DNA of 64,000 nt from Chloroflexota bacterium (lineage in GTDB: Bacteria; Chloroflexota; Dehalococcoidia; Tepidiformales; Tepidiformaceae), in contig JAPPAK010000006.1 of assembly GCA_026705605.1 (NCBI GenBank), positions 496,001 through 560,000 of the forward strand. The letters are read 5' to 3'. The notes under the pieces are model-generated. The model made no database searches. It was not told the DNA's origin and saw only the letters and a program-made list of their open reading frames with translations. Shown here piece after piece: positions 9,283 through 18,184 of the stretch; position 1 is the first letter of the stretch, and each line of letters opens with the position of its first letter. Both the position numbers and the translations under genes were made by a program.

Positions 9283-9744
9283 ATGGCAACTGAACGCACC
9301 CTCGTACTCGTCAAGCCCGACGCCATGCAGCGCGGCCTCGCCGGAACCATCCTCCAGCGCCTGGAGAACCGCGGCCTCCGTCTCATCGGCCTCAAGCTCA
9401 TGCAGGTCGAGACGGACCTCGCGCGCCGGCATTACGCCGAGCACGAAGGCAAGCCCTTCTTCGCCGGGCTCGTCGAGTACATCACAAGCAGCCCCATCAT
9501 CGCCGCCGTCTTCGAGGGCGACTCCGCCACCGGAGCCGTCCGCAACAGCGTCGGCTCGACCAACCCCTCCCAGGCGGCCGCCGGCACCATCCGTGGCGAC
9601 TTCGGCCTCGAAGTCGGACGCAACCTCGTCCACGCCAGCGACAGCCCCGAGAGCGGCGAGCGCGAGACCGCCCTCTTCTTCACGCCCGAGGAGCTCGTCG
9701 CCTGGTCCCGCGACACCGACCGCTGGATCTCCGAGGACGCCTGA
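9283..9744 (+). CDS. ndk: Nucleoside diphosphate kinase
   Basis: Transfers the gamma phosphate between nucleoside di- and triphosphates via a phosphohistidine; 153 aa. Family marks are TLVLVKPDAMQRGL, HYAEHEGKPFF, NSVGSTNPSQAAAGTIRGDF and the active-site segment NLVHASDS with the catalytic His. Two positions differ from the usual text: AAGTIRG instead of APGTIRG, and VHASDS instead of HGSDS; neither removes the catalytic His. It sits in the tsaEB transcript, followed by a cyclophilin gene with its own -10-like TATGCT upstream. Confidence 0.95.
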   Translation: MATERTLVLVKPDAMQRGLAGTILQRLENRGLRLIGLKLMQVETDLARRHYAEHEGKPFFAGLVEYITSSPIIAAVFEGDSATGAVRNSVGSTNPSQAAAGTIRGDFGLEVGRNLVHASDSPESGERETALFFTPEELVAWSRDTDRWISEDA

Positions 9745-9802
9745 GCGCGAGCGAAACGCCGCGCTCTCGTATGCTTGCCCCACCCCACCGATCGGAGCAC
9801 CC

Positions 9803-10306
9803 GTGAAGCAGTACGACGCGCCCCCCGCCCTCTCCATCGACCCCGAGAAGAGCTACACCGCCACCATTGAGACGTCTGCCGGCTCAATGACGGCCGAGCT
9901 CTTCCCCGACGACGCCCCCAACACCGTCAACAACTTCGTCTTCCTGGCCCGCGATGGTTTCTACGACGAGGTTATCTTCCACCGCGTCATCAGCGGCTTC
10001 ATGATCCAGGGTGGCGACCCCACCGGCACCGGCCGTGGCGGTCCCGGCTACCGCTTCAACGATGAGCCCGTCTCCCGCTCCTACGACCGCGGAACGCTGG
10101 CCATGGCCAACGCCGGTCCCAACACGAACGGCAGCCAGTTCTTCATCATGCACGCCGACTACCCACTCCCCCCGAACTACACCATCTTCGGCAAGCTCAC
10201 CGCGGGCGAGGATGTCGTCGACGCCATCGCCGGCGCCCAGACCGGCGCCAACGACCGGCCCGTCGAGCCCGTCGCCATCAGCGGGATTTCCATCGCCGAA
10301 AGCTGA
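9803..10306 (+). CDS. Peptidyl-prolyl cis-trans isomerase, cyclophilin type
   Basis: A 167-residue single-domain cyclophilin, apparently cytosolic as no signal peptide is visible. Motifs are FFPDDAPNTVNNF-like text (ELFPDDAPNTVNNFVFLA), FHRVISGFMIQGGDPTGTGRGGPGYRF, and TNGSQFFI. The usual catalytic Arg is in FHRV and the binding-site Phe and Gln in FMIQGG are kept. The start is GTG 9803, preceded by GGAG at a short distance. The upstream open frame overlaps ndk and is not real. It is convergent with the MFS gene, with 2 bases between the stops. Confidence 0.93.
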   Translation: MKQYDAPPALSIDPEKSYTATIETSAGSMTAELFPDDAPNTVNNFVFLARDGFYDEVIFHRVISGFMIQGGDPTGTGRGGPGYRFNDEPVSRSYDRGTLAMANAGPNTNGSQFFIMHADYPLPPNYTIFGKLTAGEDVVDAIAGAQTGANDRPVEPVAISGISIAES

Positions 10307-10308
10307 CC

Positions 10309-11544
10309 TCAGCCCTCCGCCGGCGTCCCCTCCGCCTCCGCCTCGTCCGGGTGGGCTGGACGCGCGTATCCGTACACGAGCCCGTAGGCGACCGTCAGGA
10401 TGGCTGTGAACCCGGCCACCATCGCCCCGGTTCGGAACGCCATCGGCGCGTCGTAGGCGTCCACCACTGCCCCGCCGAGTGCCGGCCCAATTGCCAGGCC
10501 CAGCCCGCTCAGCGCCACCGACCACCCGATCAGCGTTCCTCGGTACGACTCCGGCGCCAGGTCCATCATCGAGGCGTTCAGCGCGGGAACCTGCTGCACG
10601 TGCCCGCTGAAGATCACCGCCGTCGCCGCCGCCGCCAGGAAGATGTTCGTCGTCGCCGCCGCGGTCATCGCCCCCGCGATGATCAGGAACTGTCCGAGCA
10701 GGAGCGGGATCGTCCGCCCGATTCGGTCCGAAAGGTGTCCCGACGGCACGTACAGGATCCCGCCCGCCACCACCGCCGGGATCAGGAACACCGTCAGCTG
10801 CGCGAACGAGATGTCCAGCACGTTGTCGCCGTAGGGCCGGATCGCGGGTACGAGCGAGCTGATCCCGATGGTCGCCGACAGGATCAGCGCGCTCAGAAAC
10901 ACCAGCCGCTTGGAGAGGACGCTGCGCAGCGGCGGCCGCTGCTCGTGCACCATCCCCAGCTCGCGCCGGTAGGCGGGCACGCCCATCTGGCCGGTGATCA
11001 ACGCCCCTGCCACCGCCACGACTCCGATGATGAAGAGCGAGTCCGGGACGGTCTCCACCAGGAGCGCCCCTACCAGCGCCCCCAGCCCGAACCCCAGCAA
11101 CTGCCCCACGTTCAGGAACCCCACCACCTTGCCCCGCTCGCCCGGTGGGTACAGATCCGCCCCGATGGCGTACGTCGCCGGCCAGATGAAAGCCGTCGAG
11201 ATTCCCAGCAGCGCCGAGAACCCGAGGTAGGCCCACTCCTGCTGGATGGCCCCCATCAGGGCCAGCGCCGGGACCATCAACGCGAACCCCAGCAGGAGCG
11301 CGTACTTCCGCTCGATGCGGTCGCTGATCGCCCCGGCCGGCGTCTCGGAGAGGAAGCGCGCGCCCCCGTAGAGCGCCAGCAGATACCCCCCGAACCCATC
11401 GCTCGCACCCAGGTTGTTCGGAACGAACTCCTGGAAGATCGCGAAGATCACGATCCCCAGCGCCACCTGCGCGCAGAAGATGCTGAACCCGAGCGCATGC
11501 GGCGCCCCTGTCAGCCATGTGCGCAGCGCCAGCCACAGCCGCAT
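10309..11544 (-). CDS. MFS transporter
   Basis: A 411-residue major facilitator with about 12 predicted membrane segments in two halves joined by a hydrophilic loop near residues 195-215. The MFS motif A loop between TM2 and TM3 reads GAISDRIERKYAL, and the matching loop of the second half reads GHLSDRIGRTIPL. The substrate cannot be read from sequence; drug or sugar efflux are both possible. It is monocistronic, convergent with the cyclophilin gene and divergent from the SirB1-like gene. It has its own leaderless promoter. Confidence 0.88.
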   Translation of the reverse strand: MRLWLALRTWLTGAPHALGFSIFCAQVALGIVIFAIFQEFVPNNLGASDGFGGYLLALYGGARFLSETPAGAISDRIERKYALLLGFALMVPALALMGAIQQEWAYLGFSALLGISTAFIWPATYAIGADLYPPGERGKVVGFLNVGQLLGFGLGALVGALLVETVPDSLFIIGVVAVAGALITGQMGVPAYRRELGMVHEQRPPLRSVLSKRLVFLSALILSATIGISSLVPAIRPYGDNVLDISFAQLTVFLIPAVVAGGILYVPSGHLSDRIGRTIPLLLGQFLIIAGAMTAAATTNIFLAAAATAVIFSGHVQQVPALNASMMDLAPESYRGTLIGWSVALSGLGLAIGPALGGAVVDAYDAPMAFRTGAMVAGFTAILTVAYGLVYGYARPAHPDEAEAEGTPAEG

Positions 11545-11550
11545 TCCGCG

Positions 11551-11556
11551 ACTCTA
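11551..11556 (-). promoter_or_regulatory. -10 box of the MFS gene, leaderless
   Basis: On the minus strand TAGAGT is followed by 6 bases (CGCGGA) and then the ATG at 11544. No Shine-Dalgarno sequence separates them. Confidence 0.6.
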
Positions 11557-11620
11557 CCGGTGCGTAACGCTTTGGGCCTTGTCCCCCGCACGCTCTCTGG
11601 TCCGTTGTCCCCGCCACGCC

Positions 11621-11626
11621 TATCCT
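11621..11626 (+). promoter_or_regulatory. -10 box of the SirB1-like gene
   Basis: TATCCT lies 9 bases before the GTG at 11636, giving a near-leaderless transcript for the operon that begins with the SirB1-like gene. Confidence 0.5.
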
Positions 11627-11635
11627 GACCTCGCG

Positions 11636-12469
11636 GTGGAGAACACCCCCGAGAGCGAGTTTTCCCGGGCGATCGCTGGACACGACCACGAGGTCGACCT
11701 CTTTGGCGGCGCCGTTGCCATTGCCCGCCTCGGACGCGACGACGTAGACGGGCACGCCCTGGCCCGCGAGCTCGATCTCATCGCCGAAACCGTCCGTGAG
11801 CGCGATGCCGAGCGTTCCGGCCCCGGCCAGCTGGCCCGCGCCGTCACCGCGGAACTCTTCGAGACGCTGGGCTATCGCGGCAACCGCGAGCACTACACGG
11901 ACCCCGAGAACAGTTACATCGATCGCGTCATCGAGCGCCGTCTCGGTATCCCCATCACCCTCTCGCTCATCTACATGGAGATTGCCCAGCGTGTCGGTCT
12001 GGAGTGCGACGGCATCGGCTTCCCGGGCCACTTCCTCGTCCGCTGCGGGGGCGACGATGGCTTCTTTCTCGACCCCTTCAACGCCGGGGAGCAGCTCACC
12101 CGCGAGGACCTCGAGGGCCGCCTCGAAGGCCACACCTCCGACCTCCCCAGCATCGATTCCCTCCTCGCCGCCGTCACCCGCCGCCAGATCCTGCAGCGCA
12201 TGCTCGTCAACCTCTGTGTGGCCTACCAGGGCACCGGTGATGCGCCCCGCTGGATCGCTGCCCTCGGCTTCCGTCTGCGCCTCGAACCCTGGAACGCGGC
12301 CCTCTATCTGGAACGTGGTCTTCTCTACTACCAGCAAGGCGAAGAGGCGCTTGCCTTGGCTGATCTCGAACGGTACGTTGACAGCGGCGAAACGGATCTG
12401 AGTCCGCAAGCGCTCCGCGTACTCGACGACCTCCGAACGCGGCTCGGACGGGAAGGGGGGAATTCATGA
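11636..12469 (+). CDS. SirB1-like transglutaminase-fold protein with TPR tail
   Basis: A 277-residue protein of the SirB1/UPF0162 family. The N-terminal two thirds hold the transglutaminase-like fold: ENSYIDRVIERRLGIPITLSLIYMEIA-type text, FPGHFLVRC and FLDPFNAGE. The last about 80 residues look like tetratricopeptide helices (WNAALYLERGLLYYQQGEEALALADLERYV). No biochemical role is established for most members. GTG 11636 was chosen; earlier sequence is intergenic. The following Crp/Fnr gene overlaps its stop by 4 bases. Confidence 0.85.
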   Translation: MENTPESEFSRAIAGHDHEVDLFGGAVAIARLGRDDVDGHALARELDLIAETVRERDAERSGPGQLARAVTAELFETLGYRGNREHYTDPENSYIDRVIERRLGIPITLSLIYMEIAQRVGLECDGIGFPGHFLVRCGGDDGFFLDPFNAGEQLTREDLEGRLEGHTSDLPSIDSLLAAVTRRQILQRMLVNLCVAYQGTGDAPRWIAALGFRLRLEPWNAALYLERGLLYYQQGEEALALADLERYVDSGETDLSPQALRVLDDLRTRLGREGGNS

Positions 12470-13260
12470 CGAGCGTTCTGCCCTGTGCCCCCTCTGGCCC
12501 GCAGAGGCCCCGGCGCCGCCAGCTCCAGATCGATACCTACCTGCGCATCGCCCGTTCCTTGCGCCGCATCTCGCGCATCATGAACGTCCTGACCGATGAG
12601 GAGCTCGACCGCCTCATCCCGCTCCTCACGGAACGCCGCTTCGCCTCCCGCCAGCTGCTCTTCTCCGCCGGCGAGGTGCCGGAACGCGTCTTCCTCCTCC
12701 TTAAGGGCCGCGTCAAGCTCTACCACACCTCCGACAACGGCAAGGAGGTCATCATCGATATCGCCGCCAAGGGCGACCTTGTGGGCGATATGGCCATCCT
12801 CGAGGGCGAAGAGCACACCATCTACGCTCGCGCCCTGGAGGAGACCGTCGTTGTCGCGATCTGCTGGGACGACTTCTTCTATCTCGTGCAACACTCCCCG
12901 GGGCTTGCCTTCACCATGGCCGAGATCATGGCCCGCCGCCTCTCCGGCGTTCAGCGCACCCTCATGAACCTGGTCTCCAAGCCCGTCTCCGGACGCCTCG
13001 CCGACGCGCTCCTCGATCGCGTCGATGGCGACGATGTTCGCCTCGGCCTCACCCACGAGGAACTCGGCCAGACCATCGGCACGAGCCGCGAGACCGTCAC
13101 TGCTCTTCTCAGCCGCTTCGTCACCCTCGGCGCCATCGAGCATACCGACGACGGCTATCGTCTCGTCGATGAGGAGCTGCTGCGCAAGATCGCCAGCGGT
13201 GCGGTCGCCGTCTCGCCGCGCCACCCCGTTCGAGGCCAGCCGACCGCCCCGAAGTCTTGA
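12466..13260 (+). CDS. Crp/Fnr-family transcriptional regulator
   Basis: 264 aa. Residues about 35-160 form a cyclic-nucleotide-binding-type beta barrel (RQLLFSAGEVPERVFLLLKG, GDLVGDMAILEG), residues 160-185 the dimer helix (FTMAEIMARRLSGVQ), and residues 190-250 a winged helix with LTHEELGQTIGTSRETVTALLSRF. No Fnr-type cluster cysteines are evident in the N-terminus. The effector is unknown; a cAMP role is not evident, because the canonical phosphate-binding RSAS-like loop is not obvious. The C-terminal 20 residues are basic and probably disordered. It is coupled to its neighbours by ATGA and TTGA overlaps. Confidence 0.92.
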   Translation: MTSVLPCAPSGPQRPRRRQLQIDTYLRIARSLRRISRIMNVLTDEELDRLIPLLTERRFASRQLLFSAGEVPERVFLLLKGRVKLYHTSDNGKEVIIDIAAKGDLVGDMAILEGEEHTIYARALEETVVVAICWDDFFYLVQHSPGLAFTMAEIMARRLSGVQRTLMNLVSKPVSGRLADALLDRVDGDDVRLGLTHEELGQTIGTSRETVTALLSRFVTLGAIEHTDDGYRLVDEELLRKIASGAVAVSPRHPVRGQPTAPKS

Positions 13261-13964
13261 GCGCCCCCGGCAACAGCGGCGCGCAAGCATTCGCCGCCGT
13301 TTCGTCGCGCCCCACCCTCATCGCCCACGGAGGAGGGAACGGCCCGGACCCCGTTCTCAAGGCGCTCGCTTCCCGGGCCCCCTTTATCGAGGTCGACCTC
13401 TGGCTGCACCGCGGGCGCCTCGAGGCCCGTCACGAACGCCGCGTCCCCGGGCCCTTGCCACTCCTCTACGAGTTCTGGTACCTGACCCCTGCCCCCCGTC
13501 CCCCTTACCACCTGGAGGATCTGCTACTTGCCTGCGAGGGCAGGGCGAGCGTCCTGCTCGACCTCAAGAATGGTCTCGGCAAGCTCGCTCCCGTCCTCCG
13601 CCAGACCCTCGCGGCCTTTGGGAGAGGTGTCGATGTCGTCGCCTCCTCGCAGAACTGGCCCCTGCTCCGTGAGGTCAAGGTCGCCTGCCCGGAGCTTGAG
13701 CTGTACTACTCGATCGACACCCCCGACCAGTTCGACCTCTTCCAGTCCGTGATGTTGCACGACCCTCTCCCCGCAGGCGTCTCCTGCCGCCACACGCTCC
13801 TCGACCGGCGCATCGTCCGCGACTTCCACGATGCCGGGCTCGCCGTCGCCGCCTGGACCGTCGACGACGGCGACCGTGCCCGTGACCTCGTGCGCTGGGG
13901 GGTCGACGCCATCACCACCAACCAGGTCGAGGAGATACGCGCCGCGCTCGCCGCGTCCCCGTGA
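13257..13964 (+). CDS. Glycerophosphodiester phosphodiesterase-like protein
   Basis: A 235-residue TIM-barrel protein of the GDPD/PI-PLC superfamily. Ligand-type residues appear in TLIAHGGGN, FIEVDLW and ARHERR, and late strands end in VAAWTVDDGDRARDLVRWGVDAITTN, the classical GDPD C-terminus. The usual His-Arg-Gly of the first active-site motif reads His-Gly-Gly, so the arginine is missing; activity may be altered. TTG 13257 overlaps the Crp/Fnr stop and is the only start that fits the overlap pattern. hemW follows with a GTGA overlap. Confidence 0.8.
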   Translation: MSAPGNSGAQAFAAVSSRPTLIAHGGGNGPDPVLKALASRAPFIEVDLWLHRGRLEARHERRVPGPLPLLYEFWYLTPAPRPPYHLEDLLLACEGRASVLLDLKNGLGKLAPVLRQTLAAFGRGVDVVASSQNWPLLREVKVACPELELYYSIDTPDQFDLFQSVMLHDPLPAGVSCRHTLLDRRIVRDFHDAGLAVAAWTVDDGDRARDLVRWGVDAITTNQVEEIRAALAASP

Positions 13965-15169
13965 GCGCCCCCCTCCCCCTCGCCGTCTACGTCCACATCC
14001 CCTTCTGCGTTCGAGTCTGCGGCTACTGCGACTTCAACACCTACGCCGGAATGGACGCCGTCAAGGACGCCTACACCGGCGCCGTCACCGACGAAATCGT
14101 GGCCTGGGCGCCACACATCCCCGGCCGCGAGGTGACCTCCATCGCCTTCGGCGGCGGCACGCCCGGCGAGATGCCCCCCGAGTCCCTCGTAGCCATCATC
14201 GACGCCGTGCGCGCCGCCGCCCCCCTCGCCCCCGATGCAGAAATCAGCCTCGAGGCGAACCCCGGCACCACCTCTGCCCCTGCCCTCCGCGACCTGGCCG
14301 CAGCCGGTGTGAATCGCATCTCCTTCGGCGCCCAGAGCTTCGACCCCGACGAGCTCGCGTTCCTCGACCGCGTCCATACCCCCGAGGCCACCTCCGCCTC
14401 CCTCCACCTCGCCCGCGAGGCCGGCATTCCCAGCGTCAACCTCGACCTGATGTACGGCCTCCCCGGCCAGACCCCCACCGCCTGGGGGGCAACCCTCCGG
14501 AACGCCCTCGACCTCGCGCCCGACCACCTGTCCCTCTACGCCCTCACCGTCGAGCCTGGAACGCCCCTCGACGGGCGGGTCGAACGAGGCGAGGTCACCC
14601 CCCTCGACCCAGACGCCGTCGCCGCCATGTACGAAGCCGCCGCCGCGCACCTCGAAGGAGCTGGGTACCGCCAGTACGAGCTCTCGAACTGGTCCCGGCC
14701 CGGTCACGAGAGCCGCCACAACCGCGTCTACTGGACCTGGGGCGACTACCTCGGCATCGGCGCCGGCGCCCACGGCTTCCTCGATGGCGAACGCTTCGAG
14801 AACATCGCCCACCCCCGGGCCTACATCGACGCCGTCCGCCGCGATGGACGCGCCATCGCCAGCGCCGTCCGCCCCGACCCCGCCACCTCCATGTTGGACT
14901 GGCTCGCCCTCCGTCTGCGCCTTGTCGAAGGCTTCGAACCCGCCGCGTTCGTCGAGACTTTCGGCGAATCCCTCGAGGCCGCCGCTGGGCCACCCCTCGA
15001 CGCCTGCCGCGCCGCCGGCCTGCTTGAAGATGCCGGGGGGCGCCTGCGCCTCACCGCCCGCGGCCGCCTCCTCCACAACGAGGTCGCCGTGCAGGTGATG
15101 CTCCACCTCCAGGAACACGCTGGTCAGTCCCCCGCCGCGGCGCGAGGGGGCGGCCCCGGCGTGGCATAA
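13961..15169 (+). CDS. hemW: Heme chaperone HemW-like radical SAM protein
   Basis: 402 aa. The radical SAM motif C-x3-C-x2-C appears as CVRVCGYC followed by DFNTY, the exact HemW/HemN-like pattern. Also present are AFGGGTPGEM, EANPGT, GVNRISFGAQSF and LDLMYGLPGQT, and the C-terminal HemN-type domain (YQYELSNWSRPGHESRHN-like text). The CDFNTY type without the fourth cysteine of HemN favours the heme chaperone over the oxygen-independent coproporphyrinogen oxidase. GTG 13961 overlaps the preceding stop. selB begins 13 bases downstream. Confidence 0.9.
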   Translation: MSAPLPLAVYVHIPFCVRVCGYCDFNTYAGMDAVKDAYTGAVTDEIVAWAPHIPGREVTSIAFGGGTPGEMPPESLVAIIDAVRAAAPLAPDAEISLEANPGTTSAPALRDLAAAGVNRISFGAQSFDPDELAFLDRVHTPEATSASLHLAREAGIPSVNLDLMYGLPGQTPTAWGATLRNALDLAPDHLSLYALTVEPGTPLDGRVERGEVTPLDPDAVAAMYEAAAAHLEGAGYRQYELSNWSRPGHESRHNRVYWTWGDYLGIGAGAHGFLDGERFENIAHPRAYIDAVRRDGRAIASAVRPDPATSMLDWLALRLRLVEGFEPAAFVETFGESLEAAAGPPLDACRAAGLLEDAGGRLRLTARGRLLHNEVAVQVMLHLQEHAGQSPAAARGGGPGVA

Positions 15170-15182
15170 TCGCCCCACGCCC

Positions 15183-17045
15183 ATGTACGTCGTTGGTACC
15201 GCTGGTCACGTCGACCACGGCAAGAGCGCCCTTGTGCGCGCCCTCACCAACATCGACCCCGACCGCCTCCGCGAGGAGAAGGAGCGCGGCCTCACCATCG
15301 ACCTCGGCTTCGCCTGGCTCGCCCTCCCCTCGGGACGCGACATAAGCATCGTCGACGTCCCCGGGCACGAGCGCTTCATCAAGAACATGCTCGCCGGCGC
15401 CGGCGGCGTCGACCTTGCCCTCCTCGTCGTCGCCGCCGACGAAGGTCCCATGCCCCAGACCCGCGAGCATCTCGCCATCCTTGACCTGCTCGACGTGCCC
15501 GCCGGAGTCGTCGCCATCACCAAGTGCGATCTCGCCGAAGAGGACTACGTCGACCTCGTCGAGGAGGAGATCGCCGATACCCTCGCCGGCTCTCGGCTCG
15601 AAGGAGCCCCCATCGTTCGCACCTCCGCGACGACCGGCGAGGGGCTCGACGACCTCGTTGCCACCCTCGACACCGCCCTCGACGCCACCCCCGCGAAGCG
15701 CGACCTCGGCCGCCCCCGCCTCCCCATCGACCGTGCCTTCACGATCCAGGGCTTCGGCGCCGTCGTCACCGGCACCCTTCTCGACGGCAGCCTCGAAGTG
15801 GGCCAGGAGATCGAGGTCCAGCCCGGCGGCCTCCGCGGACGCATCCGCGGCCTCCAGCGCCACGGTGACAAGGTCGAGCGCCTCGCGCCCGGGACGCGCG
15901 CCGCCGTCAATGTGAGCGGCATCCGCACCGAGCAGCTGCGGCGCGGCATGGTCCTCGCCGCCCGCGACGTGCTCAAGCCCGCCTACGCCCTCGACGTCCG
16001 CCTCAAGGCGACCGATATCCTCACCCACCCCCTCGCCCACGACGCCGGCGTGACCTTCCTCTCCGCTACCGCCGAGTCCGAGGCCAAGGTCCGCTTCCTC
16101 GACCGCGACGAGCTCGGCCCCGCGGAGACCGGGTGGGCCCAGCTTGTGCTCGAAACCCCGGTCGCCGTCCTCGCGCACGACAGCTGCATCGTGCGAACTC
16201 CCAACGAGACCGTCGCCGGCGGGCCCATCGCCGCGGTGAACCCCCGCCGCCACCGCCGCAACCACCTCCCGACGCTCGAGGGGCTGGAGCGCCAGCTCGA
16301 GGCGCCACCCGCCGAGCGGCTCGCCGACCTCCTCGCCGGCGGGCCCCAGCCCCGCGCCGCCATCGGCCCCGCCCTCGGCCTCGAGTCCGACGAAGCCACC
16401 GCCGCGGCTGCCGACCTCGTCGCCGCCGGCCGCGCCACCGACCATGGCCCCCTCCTCGCCGGCCGCCCCTGGCTGGTCGCCGCCGCGGCCGACCTCGCCT
16501 CGGCCGTCCGCGACTACCTCGCCGAGCATCCTCTCCGCCCCTCCGCTCCCCGCGAGCACCTCCGCAGCCGCCTTGCTCTCGAACCGCAGCTCTTTGAGCT
16601 TGTCGCTGCCGAGAGCGCCGCCGCCGGCGACCTCGTCGAGCGAGACGGGGGCGGCTTCCACCCCCCGGATTACGCCGTCGCGCTCAGCGCGGCCCAGCAG
16701 GAGCAGGCCGACGCCTTCGTCGCCGCCGTGAAGGCCGGGGGGGCCAGCCCCCCGACGGAGTCTCTCCCGCCGTCCGACCTGCTGGCCTACCTTGCGGGCG
16801 CGGGAATCGTCGAGGACACAGGTTCGGGCGTCGTCTTCGAAGCCGGCATCTATGCCGATCTCGTTCGACAAATCCGCGAGCACATCGACGCCAACGGTTC
16901 CATCAGCCTCGCCGAGGTGCGGGACCTCTTCGGAACCAGCCGCAAGTACGCCCAGGCCCTGCTCGAACACCTCGATGCGACTCACGTCACCCGCCGCACA
17001 GGCGATGTCCGCGTCCTCCGGTCCCCCCTGGAGGCCCGCCGGTGA
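15183..17045 (+). CDS. selB: Selenocysteine-specific elongation factor SelB
   Basis: 620 aa. The GTPase domain (residues 1-170) has GHVDHGKSALV, DVPGHERFIKNML and TKCDL; two beta-barrel domains follow (DRAFTIQGFGAVVTGTLL). The second half is a string of winged-helix domains ending in LFGTSRKYAQALLEHLD, which in SelB binds the SECIS hairpin of selenoprotein mRNAs. The EEKERGLTIDLGFAW segment is typical of SelB rather than EF-Tu. A CATAAT sequence lies 12 bases before the ATG. The organism should therefore have selA, selD, selC and at least one UGA-decoding gene outside the window. Confidence 0.95.
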   Translation: MYVVGTAGHVDHGKSALVRALTNIDPDRLREEKERGLTIDLGFAWLALPSGRDISIVDVPGHERFIKNMLAGAGGVDLALLVVAADEGPMPQTREHLAILDLLDVPAGVVAITKCDLAEEDYVDLVEEEIADTLAGSRLEGAPIVRTSATTGEGLDDLVATLDTALDATPAKRDLGRPRLPIDRAFTIQGFGAVVTGTLLDGSLEVGQEIEVQPGGLRGRIRGLQRHGDKVERLAPGTRAAVNVSGIRTEQLRRGMVLAARDVLKPAYALDVRLKATDILTHPLAHDAGVTFLSATAESEAKVRFLDRDELGPAETGWAQLVLETPVAVLAHDSCIVRTPNETVAGGPIAAVNPRRHRRNHLPTLEGLERQLEAPPAERLADLLAGGPQPRAAIGPALGLESDEATAAAADLVAAGRATDHGPLLAGRPWLVAAAADLASAVRDYLAEHPLRPSAPREHLRSRLALEPQLFELVAAESAAAGDLVERDGGGFHPPDYAVALSAAQQEQADAFVAAVKAGGASPPTESLPPSDLLAYLAGAGIVEDTGSGVVFEAGIYADLVRQIREHIDANGSISLAEVRDLFGTSRKYAQALLEHLDATHVTRRTGDVRVLRSPLEARR

Positions 17046-18184
17046 CCCTGCGCATGGACACCGTTGCCGCCGAGCTTCCCGCACTCATCGCCCGCCACGA
17101 GGAGACTCGCGCGGCGGCCGGCGCCGCCATCGAGGGCGCCCGCGGCGCCCTCCGCGAGTGGAGCGACGACCCCGTGGCTGCCTCCGCCCCTATCGAGCAG
17201 GCGCTCGGCGGGCAGGCCGTCCCCTACGCCCTCGCCGAGGATGACCCCGCTGCCACCTGCCCCACTCCTCCGCTCGGCCCCGTCACCGTTGTCGGCGTCG
17301 ATGGCTCCTCAATCACCCCCGACCGCTTCTCCACCGTCCGCTGCTACGCCATCAACATCGGCCACGCCCTCCTCCCCTACGGCGTCGCTGTCGACTCCTC
17401 CCTCGACGCTATCGCCGAGGTCGGCCTCGACGGTGATCTCCTCGAAGGTTCGGGTGACATGCGCCAGGCCCCCCGCGGTCTCGCCACCCGCCTCCTCCGC
17501 GACGTGCGCGAGCTGGAACGCGGCGTCGAACTCGCCGTCCCTGCTGCCTCGGCCGGCCCCGCCGTCCTCCTGCTTGACGGCACGCTCCTCCCCTGGGACC
17601 TCCACACCCGGCAGGCCTCCGACGAGGCCCTCGCCCCCTACCGCCGGCGCACCATCGATGCCCTCGACCGCATTCGCGCCTGTGGCGAACCCCTGAGCAT
17701 GGGCGCCTACATCTCCGCCTCCGCCGCCCGCGAGGTCGTGGCCGCGCTCGAGGTGCTCGCCCCGCCTCCGCCCTCCGCCCCGCCCCTCACCGACGGCGAC
17801 GTGTTCCGCGGCCTGCTGGAGCCCGGCGAACGCAGCGCCATCTTCCACTCGCGCAGCAGCCGCCGTGGCAGCGTCGAGTCACTGCTTCCCGGCCACGACG
17901 TCGCGCTCTTCTACCTCCGCGTCGGCGACGACATTGCCCGCGTCGAGCTCCCCGCCTGGTCCGCCACCCCCACGCAGGTCGACCGCCTCCACGCCACCCT
18001 CGTCGACCAGTGCGAGCGCTGCGAAGGCTACCCGCGCGCCCTCCAGGAGGCGCACGAGCAGGCCGTCATCTCCGCCGGTGACCGCGAGCAGTTCGAGCGC
18101 CTGCTGGACCGCCTCGCCGGCGACGCCGGCATACGCGCGCCCCTCAACGGCAAGCAGCAGAGCAAGCGGAGGAGGTCGATCTGA
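17042..18184 (+). CDS. nurA: NurA-domain nuclease
   Basis: A 380-residue protein of the NurA 5'-3' nuclease family, partner of HerA in DNA end resection. The first catalytic block is VVGVDGSS (D87); a second acidic strand reads VLLLDGTLLPWDL; the C-terminal GYPRALQEAHEQAVIS is the conserved last motif. GTG 17042 overlaps the selB stop. The gene is followed directly by a short HerA N-terminal-like protein and by the HerA ATPase, in keeping with the usual nurA-herA association in archaea and thermophilic bacteria. Confidence 0.87.
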   Translation: MTLRMDTVAAELPALIARHEETRAAAGAAIEGARGALREWSDDPVAASAPIEQALGGQAVPYALAEDDPAATCPTPPLGPVTVVGVDGSSITPDRFSTVRCYAINIGHALLPYGVAVDSSLDAIAEVGLDGDLLEGSGDMRQAPRGLATRLLRDVRELERGVELAVPAASAGPAVLLLDGTLLPWDLHTRQASDEALAPYRRRTIDALDRIRACGEPLSMGAYISASAAREVVAALEVLAPPPPSAPPLTDGDVFRGLLEPGERSAIFHSRSSRRGSVESLLPGHDVALFYLRVGDDIARVELPAWSATPTQVDRLHATLVDQCERCEGYPRALQEAHEQAVISAGDREQFERLLDRLAGDAGIRAPLNGKQQSKRRRSI

